Below are positions 18,914 through 28,242 of a DNA stretch of 58,876 nt, one piece after another. Position numbers and translations under genes: made by a program. Position 1 is the first letter of the stretch. Every line of letters starts with the position of its first letter. Under the pieces are notes generated by a model that was not told the origin of the DNA, did no database searches, and worked only from the letters and a program-made list of their open reading frames with translations. Location: positions 1-58,876 of the forward strand of contig JBCFBK010000037.1 in the NCBI GenBank assembly GCA_038562555.1, written 5' to 3'. Source of the stretch: JBCFBK01 sp038562555. GTDB lineage: Bacteria > Bacteroidota > Bacteroidia > Bacteroidales > Prolixibacteraceae.

Positions 18914-20380
18914 TTATGGAATGATTGTTGGTGACCTGAAGGTAAATACATCGGAAGGCGTCCTCGCCTGCCCCATAAGTTTTAAAAGACCGGCAACAAC
19001 TTCCGGATGTTCTTCCGCCACATTATCCTGTTCTCCGATATCCGCAGTGAGGTCGTATAATTCGGTAGTTGTTTTCGTGGAGTCCAGCACATGGTAACGC
19101 ACCAGCTTCCAGTTATCCCTGCGAATAGCCTGTCGTCCGCCCTGTTCGTGAAATTCCCAGTACAGGTAGTCATGTTTTTTCAGGGCTTCCTTTCCAAGCA
19201 GCACCGGCAGAAAGGAGATCCCGTCGGTATGTTCCGGAGTTTCAACGTCAGCCAACTCCGCCAGGGTAGGCATCACATCCCAAAAAGCCGAAACATGATC
19301 ACTGGTTGTTCCTGCCTGGATTTTTCCCGGCCACCAGGCGATCATCGGTTCCCGGATCCCGCCTTCGTACAGGTCGCGTTTGTATCCTTTCAGCGGGCCG
19401 TTGCTGTCGAAATAATCGGGATCGGCACCGCCTTCCACATGAGGTCCGTTGTCGGAGCTGAACATGACGATCGTATTTTTGTCGAGCCCGAGTTCTTTTA
19501 ATTTATCCAGCACTTCCCCAACCTGTTTATCCAGCAGGCTAACCATGGCGGCAAAAGCAGCATGAGCTTCCGGTTGCGATCCGTAAGCACCTTCGCGGAA
19601 ACCCTTACTTCCCGGCTCTGCTCCTTTAAACTCCTTTTCCGGAAGAAATTTTCCGTGGAAAGGCTCCATCTCTCCCTCAGGGAGCAGCAGCTCGGCGTGA
19701 GGAATGATATTGGGGTAAAACATAAAAAACGGCTTACCCGATTCCTTACTTTTTTCCAGGAATTGCAATGCGCGCTGATGGATCAGTTGCGGTGCGTACT
19801 GCCCGAACTGATCACCGCTGTTTCCTTCAAGTACCACCTTTTTCTGATTGTCCCACAGATGAGCAGGATAATAGTTATGCGCCAGCCTCTGGCAATTATA
19901 TCCGAAAAACTCATCAAATCCCTGCTTGTCGGGAGCGCCTTCCGTATCGACAAAGCCCAGTCCCCACTTTCCGAAAGCGCCTGTCACGTAACCGGCCTGC
20001 TGGAGCATTTCCGCTACCGTAAATGTCTCAGCCGGTATGGGCCATTGCCCTTCGGGTTGCCATTCCTTATTTCCCCGAATGGGGGTATGACCGGTTGTAA
20101 GGCCCGTCATTAAAGATGAACGGGACGGAGCACAAACCGTAGTTCCGGCATAATGCTGTGTAAAGCGCATCCCTTCCCGGGCCATGCGGTCCAGATTGGG
20201 CGTCTGAAAACGCTTTTGTCCGTAGCAGCTCAGATCACCGTATCCCAGGTCATCAGCCAGGATGTATACGATATTGGGTTTTTGAATTTCTTTCGGCAAA
20301 TCGCGGGTCCCTCCTCCGCCACACCCCGCAATGAATGCTGTAATGGCCAGGGACGGGAGGATCAGTTGATTTGATTTCAT
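18914..20380 (-). CDS. sulfatase, S1 family, Cys-type (S1_16-like)
   Basis: A 488-residue lipoprotein sulfatase (lipobox I-A-G-C, Cys20). The formylglycine motif is C-A-P-S-R (Cys83-Arg87) followed by LMTGLTTGHTPIRGN, a combination I associate with subfamily S1_16, where galactose- or GalNAc-4-sulfate exo-activity is known; the subfamily is tentative. Asp43/Asp44 and the SSDNGPH motif provide the calcium site. It is the partner of the 517-residue sulfatase 3 bp downstream and closely resembles the sulfatase at 37970-39442. Confidence 0.93.
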   Translation of the reverse strand: MKSNQLILPSLAITAFIAGCGGGGTRDLPKEIQKPNIVYILADDLGYGDLSCYGQKRFQTPNLDRMAREGMRFTQHYAGTTVCAPSRSSLMTGLTTGHTPIRGNKEWQPEGQWPIPAETFTVAEMLQQAGYVTGAFGKWGLGFVDTEGAPDKQGFDEFFGYNCQRLAHNYYPAHLWDNQKKVVLEGNSGDQFGQYAPQLIHQRALQFLEKSKESGKPFFMFYPNIIPHAELLLPEGEMEPFHGKFLPEKEFKGAEPGSKGFREGAYGSQPEAHAAFAAMVSLLDKQVGEVLDKLKELGLDKNTIVMFSSDNGPHVEGGADPDYFDSNGPLKGYKRDLYEGGIREPMIAWWPGKIQAGTTSDHVSAFWDVMPTLAELADVETPEHTDGISFLPVLLGKEALKKHDYLYWEFHEQGGRQAIRRDNWKLVRYHVLDSTKTTTELYDLTADIGEQDNVAEEHPEVVAGLLKLMGQARTPSDVFTFRSPTIIP

Positions 20381-20577
20381 TCTTTAGTTAGTTAATTGTA
20401 AAAACTCATCAGGTGTTTTAGTCCTCTTTAATCGTCTTTCAACAAAGGAAATCATTTTCATTTACTTCGTCAACCGTTTCGATGAGTAATTACAATTCAA
20501 AATGCCTTTCGAAAGCGCATAGCGTTATCCCGGATATCCTGCACGGCTTTCAATGGTTTCTCCCGGGCCGCACCCGT
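20381..20577. other. intergenic region with in-frame extension of the beta-helix gene
   Basis: A 197-bp gap between the beta-helix and sulfatase genes. Immediately after the beta-helix stop (TAG, 20578-20580) the same frame stays open for 26 more codons to a TGA at 20497-20499. The encoded segment is protein-like, containing REKPLKAVQDIRDNAMRF. It may be a C-terminal tail lost by a nonsense change, a decayed neighbour's end, or chance. The remainder of the gap shows nothing definite. Confidence 0.4.
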
Positions 20578-21855
20578 CTACTTTTGATAGACTATTGTTT
20601 CCTTTTCCGAATGGCCGCTGATCTGATTTTGTACTAATTTTACCGGGTGAGCTTTTTCGCCGATGAAGACTGCAGCCTTTTGGATGCTACCTCCACTATT
20701 CCGGATAATGTTGCCATCCAAAACGACATCTTCGGCCGGGCTGTTGATCAAAAATCCATAGCCTTCCTTTTTCCCTCCGTTGTTCTCCACCGTATTATTT
20801 CGGAAAACATTACGGTGTGGCGCATTCGCTTTGATTTCAGGCCGGAAATGCACACCGGCATGACCATTTTGGGAAATCTGGTTTTCTTCGAACAACATGT
20901 CGGTATCCATGTGTCCGGTGTCAATCCCAAAATGACCGTTTTCTGTAAATCTGTTTCCGCGAACGATCCCGTGCCTGACCCGCCAGCATACAAAAAGTCC
21001 GTAAATATCATTATTATGGCAGTAATTCCCTTCAATGCGTGTGTACAGTGTACCTGCACCAGGATGCAGACCTGCATTGGCACAACCGGAGACTTCACAG
21101 TTCCTGACTGTTACGTTTTCGGTAATCTGCCAACTAATGCCGTCTGAATCAAAATTTCGGACATGGACGTTTTCGATGGTCACGTCGCGAACCTTGTGCA
21201 GGTAAATCCCTCCCCCGCGACAGCCATTCAGCGCATCATTGCTCTCCCGGTTACCGTCAACAACCAGGTCGGTAATCGCAACATGGCTCGCCTCTTCGGC
21301 CGATATCACCGAACAGGCATTGGAAAGGGTTCCGCCATTCTCCGCCACATAATCGCGGATCAGGTAGTTATCGATGTAAATGACATGGTCGCGAATCGCT
21401 GTAATAACGGCGGTTGTGACATCCCAGGCGCTGTTATGATCGGAATCATAGATCTGGACGCCCATTCCCGGCGCAAAACCTGACGTATCGGCGACCGTGA
21501 GCTGCAACTCCCCGTATCCGGCGTCTGTAACGAAGTTTGTCCGGACGCCTTTGGATTTTTTCAAAATGGTTTGTTCTCCCGATCCGGATAACCGGATAGA
21601 ATCGAACAGCCGGATCGGTGCACTAATCTCATATTCTCCCGCGAGAATTTTCACGACTCCCCCTCCCTGTACCCGGAGCGCGTTTACAGCGGTCTGGATG
21701 GCCTGAGAGGTATAGCCCTGAACATCGGCACCCTTTCCTCCAACTGTTAAAACTCTTGTCGGACAAGCCGGCACCACAATCGAATTGTTTTGCGCAAAGC
21801 CAACCATAACCCCTGCCATCAGGAAAAAAAATAAATGGAATAGTTTCATTTGCAT
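20578..21855 (-). CDS. right-handed parallel beta-helix repeat protein (pectate-lyase-like fold)
   Basis: A 425-residue exported protein (signal 1-21, cut near GFA-QNN). Residues about 90-410 carry successive coils of the parallel beta-helix type, seen as repeated N-x-x-x-x-N steps: RGNRFTENGHFGIDTGH, FEENQISQNGHAGVHF and FRNNTVENNGGKK. The fold houses polysaccharide lyases, epimerases and glycosidases (such as GH28 or sulfated-glycan enzymes), but no catalytic signature allows a class to be chosen. It lies between susD and the two sulfatases on one strand. See the in-frame extension after its stop. Confidence 0.85.
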   Translation of the reverse strand: MQMKLFHLFFFLMAGVMVGFAQNNSIVVPACPTRVLTVGGKGADVQGYTSQAIQTAVNALRVQGGGVVKILAGEYEISAPIRLFDSIRLSGSGEQTILKKSKGVRTNFVTDAGYGELQLTVADTSGFAPGMGVQIYDSDHNSAWDVTTAVITAIRDHVIYIDNYLIRDYVAENGGTLSNACSVISAEEASHVAITDLVVDGNRESNDALNGCRGGGIYLHKVRDVTIENVHVRNFDSDGISWQITENVTVRNCEVSGCANAGLHPGAGTLYTRIEGNYCHNNDIYGLFVCWRVRHGIVRGNRFTENGHFGIDTGHMDTDMLFEENQISQNGHAGVHFRPEIKANAPHRNVFRNNTVENNGGKKEGYGFLINSPAEDVVLDGNIIRNSGGSIQKAAVFIGEKAHPVKLVQNQISGHSEKETIVYQK

Positions 21856-21928
21856 CTGGTTTGTCTTTTATGTTTAAATGAACAGAGCCTGCGAAATGGA
21901 ACGCAGCGGATTCATTCTATCGTATCAG

Positions 21929-21968
21929 GTTGGCCGCAGGCAGAACCGAAACTTCGCCCGCGGCCAAC
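21929..21968 (-). terminator. strong stem-loop between susD and the beta-helix gene
   Basis: Inverted repeat GTTGGCCGC (21929-21937) and GCGGCCAAC (21960-21968). On the minus strand the stem extends by four pairs (GGGC with GCCT, one G-U), giving about 13 bp around a 14-nt loop. It follows the susD stop (22009) by about 40 bp and is not followed by a T-run. It could attenuate transcription so that the import genes are expressed more strongly than the enzyme genes behind them. Confidence 0.5.
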
Positions 21969-22008
21969 ACTGAATGATTACATTTGAACTTACAATATAC
22001 GGAATAAC

Positions 22009-23655
22009 TTAATAGCCGGCGTTTTGGATCATATTCGGATTGGCATCCATTTCGGATTGAGGCACCGGAAAAAGATACTTTCTATCCGGATGGAACACCC
22101 TGTTTTCAAGCACAATGTAATTTTCCGCGTTCACAACATTCCCATTACCTTTCCAGGTAACTTTTCCAGTTGCATCCATGGTGCCCAGACGACTCCCGTA
22201 CAACGGTCCGTTTAACACCTGCGCTCCCAGATCCCATCGCATCACGTCGAAGTACCTTAACCCCTCAAACGCCAACTCCACTCTCCTTTCGCGACGAACC
22301 AGTTCTTTGGTCAGGACAGATGCCTCGACATGTCCTGCACGTGTCCTAACCCGGTTGATGTAATCAAGCGCCAGATCCGTGCCGGTGCCGGTTTCAACTG
22401 CTGCTTCAGCAAATGTCAGATACATTTCAGCCAGGCGGATCACCATAAAGTTATTGCCAAAATTCGGAGGCCATGCACCAATGCCGGGGACATTTGGTTT
22501 AATCCATTTTTTAATGTTCATCCCCGACCGGGAGGCTGCTTCAAGCTTATTGTAGTCGGGGTTTACAGACCCGTCAGACAAATACTGATCCAGCGTATTG
22601 TAGTATCGTCCGTTCCACCATTGTCCGGGATAACAAATCGACATTTCAAGGCGCGGATCCCGGTTTTTGAAAGGATCATTGATATTGTAGCCTGAAGCAG
22701 GATCCTCAATTGTTTTTCCGTTGCTGCATTCGTAAGCGTCTACGATGCTCTTGACTGCGTTGAACGCTGACCAGCCTCCGTCACCGCGGGGAAGCGACAT
22801 CTGGATAAACGCATTGGGATAATCGTTTACAATATACTCGATCCCCAGGATGCACTCTTTGTTTGAGGCTTCACTGTCTTCCAAAAATAACGTCCGGTAG
22901 TCAGGAAACAACTCGTAACAGGTCATGTCAATCACAGTCCTGGCGTCGGTCATTGCTTCTGCATACTTTCCCATAAACAATTCGAGCCTGGCTTTTAGTG
23001 CTAATGCTGCTCCCCGCGTCACATGTCCCTTCGATTCAACATTGTTCTGAACAGGAAGAGATGGCGCGATCGCTCCCAGTTCATCCAAAATAAATTGTTT
23101 GATTGATGCGGCCGGGTCTCTCGCCAGTTTTGCGTCGGGAAGGATCACTTCTGTTACCAGCGGCATGTCACCATGCAACATGGTCTTCCAGAAATAATCG
23201 TATGCCCTCAAAAAACGAACTTCAGCTTTGTACTGTTCCTTCCTGGCATTATCCATCTCCACATTTTCAATATTGGCAAGAAAGTTATTGTATTTACGGA
23301 TCTGCGAATAGCTAAACCATGAGCACGACCGGTACGAAACCTTTGGATAGATATAATCCACCCAGGAACCGCCAATGGTATAATTAGCAGGTGTGAGCGT
23401 ACCATTGCCAAATTTCATGTATTCAAAGTTTGATTTTTCATACGCATTATCAGTGGCTCCGTCGAAAAGCGCAACGTTCGTGTAAGTTTCCCAGTTGTTG
23501 TAACAACCATTTAGTGCCAGTTTTGCATCGTCTTCTGTTTTCCAGAACGTGGGATCGGATAGTTCGTTTTGAGGTTCGACATCCAAGAAAGCATTTCCGC
23601 AGGAATAGAGAATACCTGCGAAAATGATCAGAAATGAGTATCTTATATTTTTCAT
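22009..23655 (-). CDS. SusD/RagB family glycan-binding lipoprotein
   Basis: A 548-residue outer-membrane lipoprotein partner of the SusC encoded immediately upstream. I prefer the ATG at 23655 (MKNIRYSFLIIF, lipobox I-L-Y-S-C) over the ATG at 23673, because it starts a clean lipoprotein signal and leaves 18 bp after the susC stop. Features typical of SusD are EPQNELSDPTFWKTEDDA near the N-terminus, TPR-like helices with RFLRAYDYFW, and the C-terminal LFPVPQSEMDANPNMIQNAGY. Confidence 0.95.
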   Translation of the reverse strand: MKNIRYSFLIIFAGILYSCGNAFLDVEPQNELSDPTFWKTEDDAKLALNGCYNNWETYTNVALFDGATDNAYEKSNFEYMKFGNGTLTPANYTIGGSWVDYIYPKVSYRSCSWFSYSQIRKYNNFLANIENVEMDNARKEQYKAEVRFLRAYDYFWKTMLHGDMPLVTEVILPDAKLARDPAASIKQFILDELGAIAPSLPVQNNVESKGHVTRGAALALKARLELFMGKYAEAMTDARTVIDMTCYELFPDYRTLFLEDSEASNKECILGIEYIVNDYPNAFIQMSLPRGDGGWSAFNAVKSIVDAYECSNGKTIEDPASGYNINDPFKNRDPRLEMSICYPGQWWNGRYYNTLDQYLSDGSVNPDYNKLEAASRSGMNIKKWIKPNVPGIGAWPPNFGNNFMVIRLAEMYLTFAEAAVETGTGTDLALDYINRVRTRAGHVEASVLTKELVRRERRVELAFEGLRYFDVMRWDLGAQVLNGPLYGSRLGTMDATGKVTWKGNGNVVNAENYIVLENRVFHPDRKYLFPVPQSEMDANPNMIQNAGY

Positions 23656-23673
23656 TTGAATAAGTTTTGGCAT

Positions 23674-26600
23674 TTAAAAAGTAACGTCAAGCCCGATTGT
23701 GTAAAACTTCACCTGAGGATAGCTGCGGGTAGCCGAATCATCAGAGATTTCAGGATCAAATCCTTCCGGGAAATCAGTGAAAGTGAAAATATTCTGCCCG
23801 GTCACATAGATTTTTGCTTTTGTCAGCCCTGTCGCTTTCAGTAACGTTTGCGGTAAATTGTATCCCAATTGTATATTTTTCAGACGTACATACGAAGCAT
23901 TCAGAATCGAAAAGGAACTTTGTACCTGATTTCCTGTTTCATTAATCACTGTTCTTGGATAACGCCCTTGTTTGACAACTTTTCCATTCTCCACAAGTGT
24001 GCGGTCAAGATGCATCTGCAAGGCATTCTCCGGATCAAAGGGCCAGAAAGTCTCCGATCCTAATGTGCGGTATACCTTACCGGCTCCCTGGAAGAAAGCA
24101 GAAAATTCATAATGCTTGTACTTCAGACTGATGTTGGACCCGAATGTGATTTCCGGAATTGTATTTCCCAGCACAACCCGGTCATCTCCGTCAATTTTTT
24201 TATCCTTGTTCTGATCTTTATAGATCAGATCACCTGCTTTTACGGTAATCCCGGTGATATGCGGAGAAGCAGCAGCTTCTTCATTTGTCTGGTAAATTCC
24301 GATCGCTTCATAGCCGTAAAACGAATTCCACGAAACACCTTCAGCCCGTATCGTATTTCCTTTTGAAGGATTCTGAAATTTTTCAACTTCATTTTTATTA
24401 TAGGCCGCGTTCAAAGAGATCCCGTAGCTCAGTTCGCCCAGCTTATGATGGTGTTCAAGCAAAAACTCCAGTCCTTTGTTCCGCATTGCTCCGGCGTTTA
24501 CTACCGGGGCACTCAGCCCAAATGCCAGCGAAACAGGGACGGTTGTGAGAATATCGTCAGTAAACCGGTTATAATAATCGGCCGAAAGCGAAAATAATCT
24601 GTTTTCAAAAAAATCGATATCCACGCCCAGATCAAACTCGGATGTTTTTTCCCAGGAGATCCCGCTGTTGCTTGCCACAATTGTTGCCGCACCGTCAGCT
24701 ACAGTTCCCCCGAAGTTGTAGTTTTGTCCCAGAGCAACCCGTTGGATGTAAATATAATCGTCGATGCGGTGGTTTCCCAACTGCCCCCATGAGGCCCTCA
24801 GCTTCATGCTATGGATCCAATGCACGCTTTTCATGAAATTTTCTTCAGAAACGCGCCATCCTGCCGACATGGAAGGAAACCAGCCAACCCTGTTGTCTCG
24901 TGCAAATTTGGATGAAGCATCCCTGCGCAAATTCGCTTCCAAAAGGTATTTATTATCGTAATCGTAATTGATCCTGCCAAAGTGAGATCCCAGCCTCGAT
25001 TCGATTGCATATCCGGAATTAGTCATGCCGATTGTTGACCCGGCATTGATCTGGCCCAGATCGTTCGAGGGGAAATCACGACGGTAAAGACCGTCGGCCT
25101 TCATGGTGAATGCCTCCCGGGAAGCTCCCAGCAATACTTTGACCCCGTGTTTTCCAAACCGTTTGTCGTATGTCAGGAAACTTTGCAGGGTGATCGTTGA
25201 TCGCCTGCTCAGGTAATCTTCAACTGAATTAGGGCCCTGGATCGTTCCATCACCGTATTTAATCGTCTTTTTGTGAGTTTTATTGTCACTGAGATCGTAG
25301 TTGATCCCGGCTATGTTCTTCAGGGTTAGGCCTTCCATTAACTTAATCTCGCCCGAAACGCTTCCCAGCAGATGCGAATTGCCGGATTCACTCAGTCCTC
25401 CCGCTTCCATCCATGCAATAGGATTCCCGTCGGTGTAGCGGTTCCATGTCCCGTCTTCATTTTTATTGGCAATGGTTGGCGGAATATAATTGGTTTGCCG
25501 GAAAAACTCGGTTCCTCCGCTAAAAGGAGACACCGGATTGGTGACATTATTATGCGACAAACCAAAATTTACGCCGAATGTAAACCAGTCTCTGATCCTG
25601 TTGTCGAGATTGATCCTCGCATTATATCGTTTATGTGCCGAATGTTTGATAAGCCCTTTTTGATCAAAATATTCGAACGACGCCCGGTAGCTGGTCGCTT
25701 CATTTCCTCCGGAAAATGACAGTTGATGATCGTGCGTAAAACCAGACTCGGTGATCAGCAGGTCCAGCCAGTCGGTGTTCGGAAAATTATAAGGATCAGT
25801 ACCTGACCTGTACTTACTGATATCGTCGGCGCTGTACCGCTCGGCAAGTCCTTCGTTGCGGTTTCCTTCGTTATACAATTCGGCATATTCGGCCGACGAT
25901 AAATGATCAGGCAAGTTTGTCGGTTGCTGCCAGCCGAAAGAATTACTGTAATTGATTTGGGACAGTCCTGAGCGACCGCGTTTTGTAGTGACCAAAATAA
26001 CGCCGTTCGCCGCACGCGTACCGTAAATCGCGGCAGCAGAAGCATCTTTCAGTACGCTCACGCTTTCGATATCGGCCGGAGAAACGTTATCCATTCTCGA
26101 TTCCAAACCGTCTACAATAACCATTGGAGATGCATCGTTCATGGTACCCAGACCGCGGATCAAAACGGAGATATTTTCCCTGCCCGGTTCGCCGTTGCTT
26201 TGGGTGATCATCACACCAGGCAAACGTCCCTGTAAAGAAGATACCACGCTCGTAGCGGGATTTCCGGCAAGATTATCACCAGCTACCGACCCGACGGATC
26301 CGGTCAGATTCACTTTCTTTTGTGTTCCGTACCCCACGGCAACGACCTCTTCAATTCCGACGGTAGCTTCCTGCATAACCACATCTATCACGGTTTTTCC
26401 CGACGGAGATACTTCCTGGCTGACCATTCCGACAAAAGAGAATACCAGTGTCGTATTTGCAGGTATATTGCTTAAGGAAAAAGTTCCGTCTTCGCCGGTT
26501 ATCGTACCGATTGCAGTTCCTTTTATAGCAACCGAGACTCCCGGAAGCGGGAGACCGGATGTATCGGTAACTTTACCGGAAATGGCTCTTTGCTGAAAGG

Positions 26601-26985
26601 ACTCCGTGCCTGAAGTTTTCTGATCTTTTGTTATAATCACGTAGCGGTCCATGACGCGGAACGATAAACCGGTGTCTTCCAGTACCTTCTGGAGAATTCT
26701 TTCTACTGATTCTTCAGAGACATCGACGTTGATCTTTTTGGTTATGTCAATAGCCGATATGTCGTATGCAACCTGAATATCAGATTGTGCTTCAATTTGT
26801 TCAAAAACTTCCAGCAAATTGACATTCCTTAGCTGAAAGGTAAAGTTCTTTGTCTGGGAATAACTTCCCGAAGCAAAGGAAACTAATGTCACGGTCAGAA
26901 GAATAAACAGTACTTTCATAACCCTAAGTGTTCTTCTCCATGGGATATTATTCACCCATGAAAAAAATTTGTTGTTTTTTTTCAT
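23674..26985 (-). CDS. SusC/RagA-type TonB-dependent transporter with STN signalling domain
   Basis: A 1103-residue outer-membrane importer and signal transducer. Order: leader with signal segment (about 22-43), STN domain (48-119, TKNFTFQLRNVNLLEVFEQI region), carboxypeptidase-like beta domain (134-220), TonB-box/plug (EEVVAVGYGTQKK, about 222-345) and the barrel to the end. The STN domain contacts a FecR anti-sigma factor in the periplasm; the matching fecR and sigma genes lie immediately upstream. This unit should therefore auto-induce on substrate binding. The 5' leader contains a stem-loop between fecR and this gene. Confidence 0.96.
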   Translation of the reverse strand: MKKNNKFFSWVNNIPWRRTLRVMKVLFILLTVTLVSFASGSYSQTKNFTFQLRNVNLLEVFEQIEAQSDIQVAYDISAIDITKKINVDVSEESVERILQKVLEDTGLSFRVMDRYVIITKDQKTSGTESFQQRAISGKVTDTSGLPLPGVSVAIKGTAIGTITGEDGTFSLSNIPANTTLVFSFVGMVSQEVSPSGKTVIDVVMQEATVGIEEVVAVGYGTQKKVNLTGSVGSVAGDNLAGNPATSVVSSLQGRLPGVMITQSNGEPGRENISVLIRGLGTMNDASPMVIVDGLESRMDNVSPADIESVSVLKDASAAAIYGTRAANGVILVTTKRGRSGLSQINYSNSFGWQQPTNLPDHLSSAEYAELYNEGNRNEGLAERYSADDISKYRSGTDPYNFPNTDWLDLLITESGFTHDHQLSFSGGNEATSYRASFEYFDQKGLIKHSAHKRYNARINLDNRIRDWFTFGVNFGLSHNNVTNPVSPFSGGTEFFRQTNYIPPTIANKNEDGTWNRYTDGNPIAWMEAGGLSESGNSHLLGSVSGEIKLMEGLTLKNIAGINYDLSDNKTHKKTIKYGDGTIQGPNSVEDYLSRRSTITLQSFLTYDKRFGKHGVKVLLGASREAFTMKADGLYRRDFPSNDLGQINAGSTIGMTNSGYAIESRLGSHFGRINYDYDNKYLLEANLRRDASSKFARDNRVGWFPSMSAGWRVSEENFMKSVHWIHSMKLRASWGQLGNHRIDDYIYIQRVALGQNYNFGGTVADGAATIVASNSGISWEKTSEFDLGVDIDFFENRLFSLSADYYNRFTDDILTTVPVSLAFGLSAPVVNAGAMRNKGLEFLLEHHHKLGELSYGISLNAAYNKNEVEKFQNPSKGNTIRAEGVSWNSFYGYEAIGIYQTNEEAAASPHITGITVKAGDLIYKDQNKDKKIDGDDRVVLGNTIPEITFGSNISLKYKHYEFSAFFQGAGKVYRTLGSETFWPFDPENALQMHLDRTLVENGKVVKQGRYPRTVINETGNQVQSSFSILNASYVRLKNIQLGYNLPQTLLKATGLTKAKIYVTGQNIFTFTDFPEGFDPEISDDSATRSYPQVKFYTIGLDVTF

Positions 26986-27033
26986 AAATTTGAAATGAAA
27001 TGATTTAAACGTTTTAAAAATGTTTGGATTTCG

Positions 27034-27055
27034 GGGAAGTGGTGGAACACTTCCC
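27034..27055. terminator. stem-loop between fecR and susC
   Basis: A perfect 8-bp hairpin GGGAAGTG (27034-27041) / CACTTCCC (27048-27055) with a 6-nt loop lies 41 bp after the fecR stop and 49 bp before the susC start. A T-run follows it on the plus strand only; on the minus strand an A-run precedes it. It may act as a terminator/attenuator that separates constitutive sigma-fecR transcription from inducible susCD transcription. Confidence 0.5.
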
Positions 27056-27095
27056 TTTTTTGACTTCTCCTGTCAGATGATAACCATAGGCAATA

Positions 27096-28097
27096 TCAGT
27101 TTATTTTTGTTATGATAATTTTATTGTCTTTCATTGTACACTTTGCACCAATAGCAGCTTCTATGATCCCCAGTAAGCGTGGCAACTGCTCGCCTTCGAG
27201 GAGTTTCACTGTCAGTTTGTTGTCTTTAAATTTGTCCGGGTCATAAACGACTTCGATGTTATACCATTTTTCAATCTTTCTCACCAGTTTCGAAAAATCA
27301 TCGTTGATAAAAATCAGCCGGTTGTCCTTCCAGCCAATTGCTGCTTCCTCATCCAGTCCGGATGTCGAGATGGCCGATGATGTCTTCGAGAACGACAAAA
27401 CCTGCCCAGGCGTCAGCCGAAACACCTTATCGCCTTTTGCCGGTAACAGGATGACCGATCCTTCCACCAGCGAAGTTTCGATGGTGGGCTCATCACTGTA
27501 CGCATTGATATTAAAGACTGTCCCGGTAACCTTCACGTCTAAAAAGGAAGTGTGCACAAAAAAGGGTTTTCCGGTATTTTTTTCCACCTCAAAAAAAGCT
27601 TCACCCTTGAGTTCCACGGTTCGGTCTTTTCGGTTAAAATCGGAAGAATAACGGATACTTGAGCCTGAGTTGAGCCAGACTTTGCTGCCATCAGGAAGTT
27701 CAATTCTGGCCTTTTGGCCCAACGGCGCTTCCGACAAATAATAATTCACGTCATCCGAAGATGGGAAAAACAAATAAACGGATAACCCCAGGATCAATGG
27801 TATAAAAAGGACAGCAGCAATTCGCTGGTAATAACCGGCGAACTGAGCAAAAGGCCGGACAAAAACCGGATGACTCTTTTGGGAGGATCCGTAATGAAGT
27901 ATTTTTTGCTTCAACCCGTCGTAGGAAATCTCCAGATCATTCGCGTCGGCTTCCGTCCAGTTGCCTGCAAGCCATTCATTGATCTCCTCCGTTTTGGAAT
28001 GGTCTGAAAATAGTTGTTTGAGTTCTTTTAGTTCGGCGACAGACAAATTCCGTCCCTGAATAAAATTTTGAAGAGTTTTTTGAGTTTTCGGAGCCAT
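27096..28097 (-). CDS. FecR-family anti-sigma factor
   Basis: A 333-residue inner-membrane protein. The cytoplasmic N-terminus (1-88) would bind the sigma factor encoded upstream, a single membrane span lies at about 92-111 (RIAAVLFIPLILGLSVYLFF), the periplasmic FecR domain follows (about 125-215, LPDGSKVWLNSGSSIRY) and the C-terminal DUF4974-type domain (265-330) would contact the STN domain of SusC. It is placed between the sigma gene and the STN-containing susC, the standard cell-surface signalling arrangement. Confidence 0.94.
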   Translation of the reverse strand: MAPKTQKTLQNFIQGRNLSVAELKELKQLFSDHSKTEEINEWLAGNWTEADANDLEISYDGLKQKILHYGSSQKSHPVFVRPFAQFAGYYQRIAAVLFIPLILGLSVYLFFPSSDDVNYYLSEAPLGQKARIELPDGSKVWLNSGSSIRYSSDFNRKDRTVELKGEAFFEVEKNTGKPFFVHTSFLDVKVTGTVFNINAYSDEPTIETSLVEGSVILLPAKGDKVFRLTPGQVLSFSKTSSAISTSGLDEEAAIGWKDNRLIFINDDFSKLVRKIEKWYNIEVVYDPDKFKDNKLTVKLLEGEQLPRLLGIIEAAIGAKCTMKDNKIIITKIN

Positions 28098-28185
28098 CTT
28101 GCCTGTGTTTAGAATTAAATACGGAAAAAAGCAAAGGCTCCCGTGACAGCACGTACAAAAATATATTTTCAGATTAGTCTTTTAT

Positions 28186-28229
28186 CCTTCGCTGATCCAT
28201 CGCTGATCTATCGGTGCTCCTTCGCTGAC
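28186..28229. repeat. four 11-bp direct repeats between sigma and fecR genes
   Basis: Four consecutive 11-bp units, CCTTCGCTGAT, CCATCGCTGAT, CTATCGGTGCT and CCTTCGCTGAC, fill 28186-28229. The fourth unit forms the left arm of a hairpin CGCTGAC/GTCAGCG (28222-28241) that begins directly after the sigma stop codon. The array lies in the 145-bp spacer before the anti-sigma gene and could tune the ratio of sigma to anti-sigma, or be a slippage-prone spacer. Its function is unknown. Confidence 0.6.
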
Positions 28230-28241
28230 GGTTGGGTCAGC
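28222..28241 (-). terminator. hairpin directly after the sigma stop codon
   Basis: A perfect 7-bp stem CGCTGAC / GTCAGCG with a 6-nt loop (GGTTGG on plus) begins one base after the sigma factor's TAA. It has no T-run on the minus strand, so partial termination or mRNA stabilisation is more likely than full termination, since fecR must be expressed with the sigma gene. Confidence 0.45.
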
Positions 28242-28242
28242 G

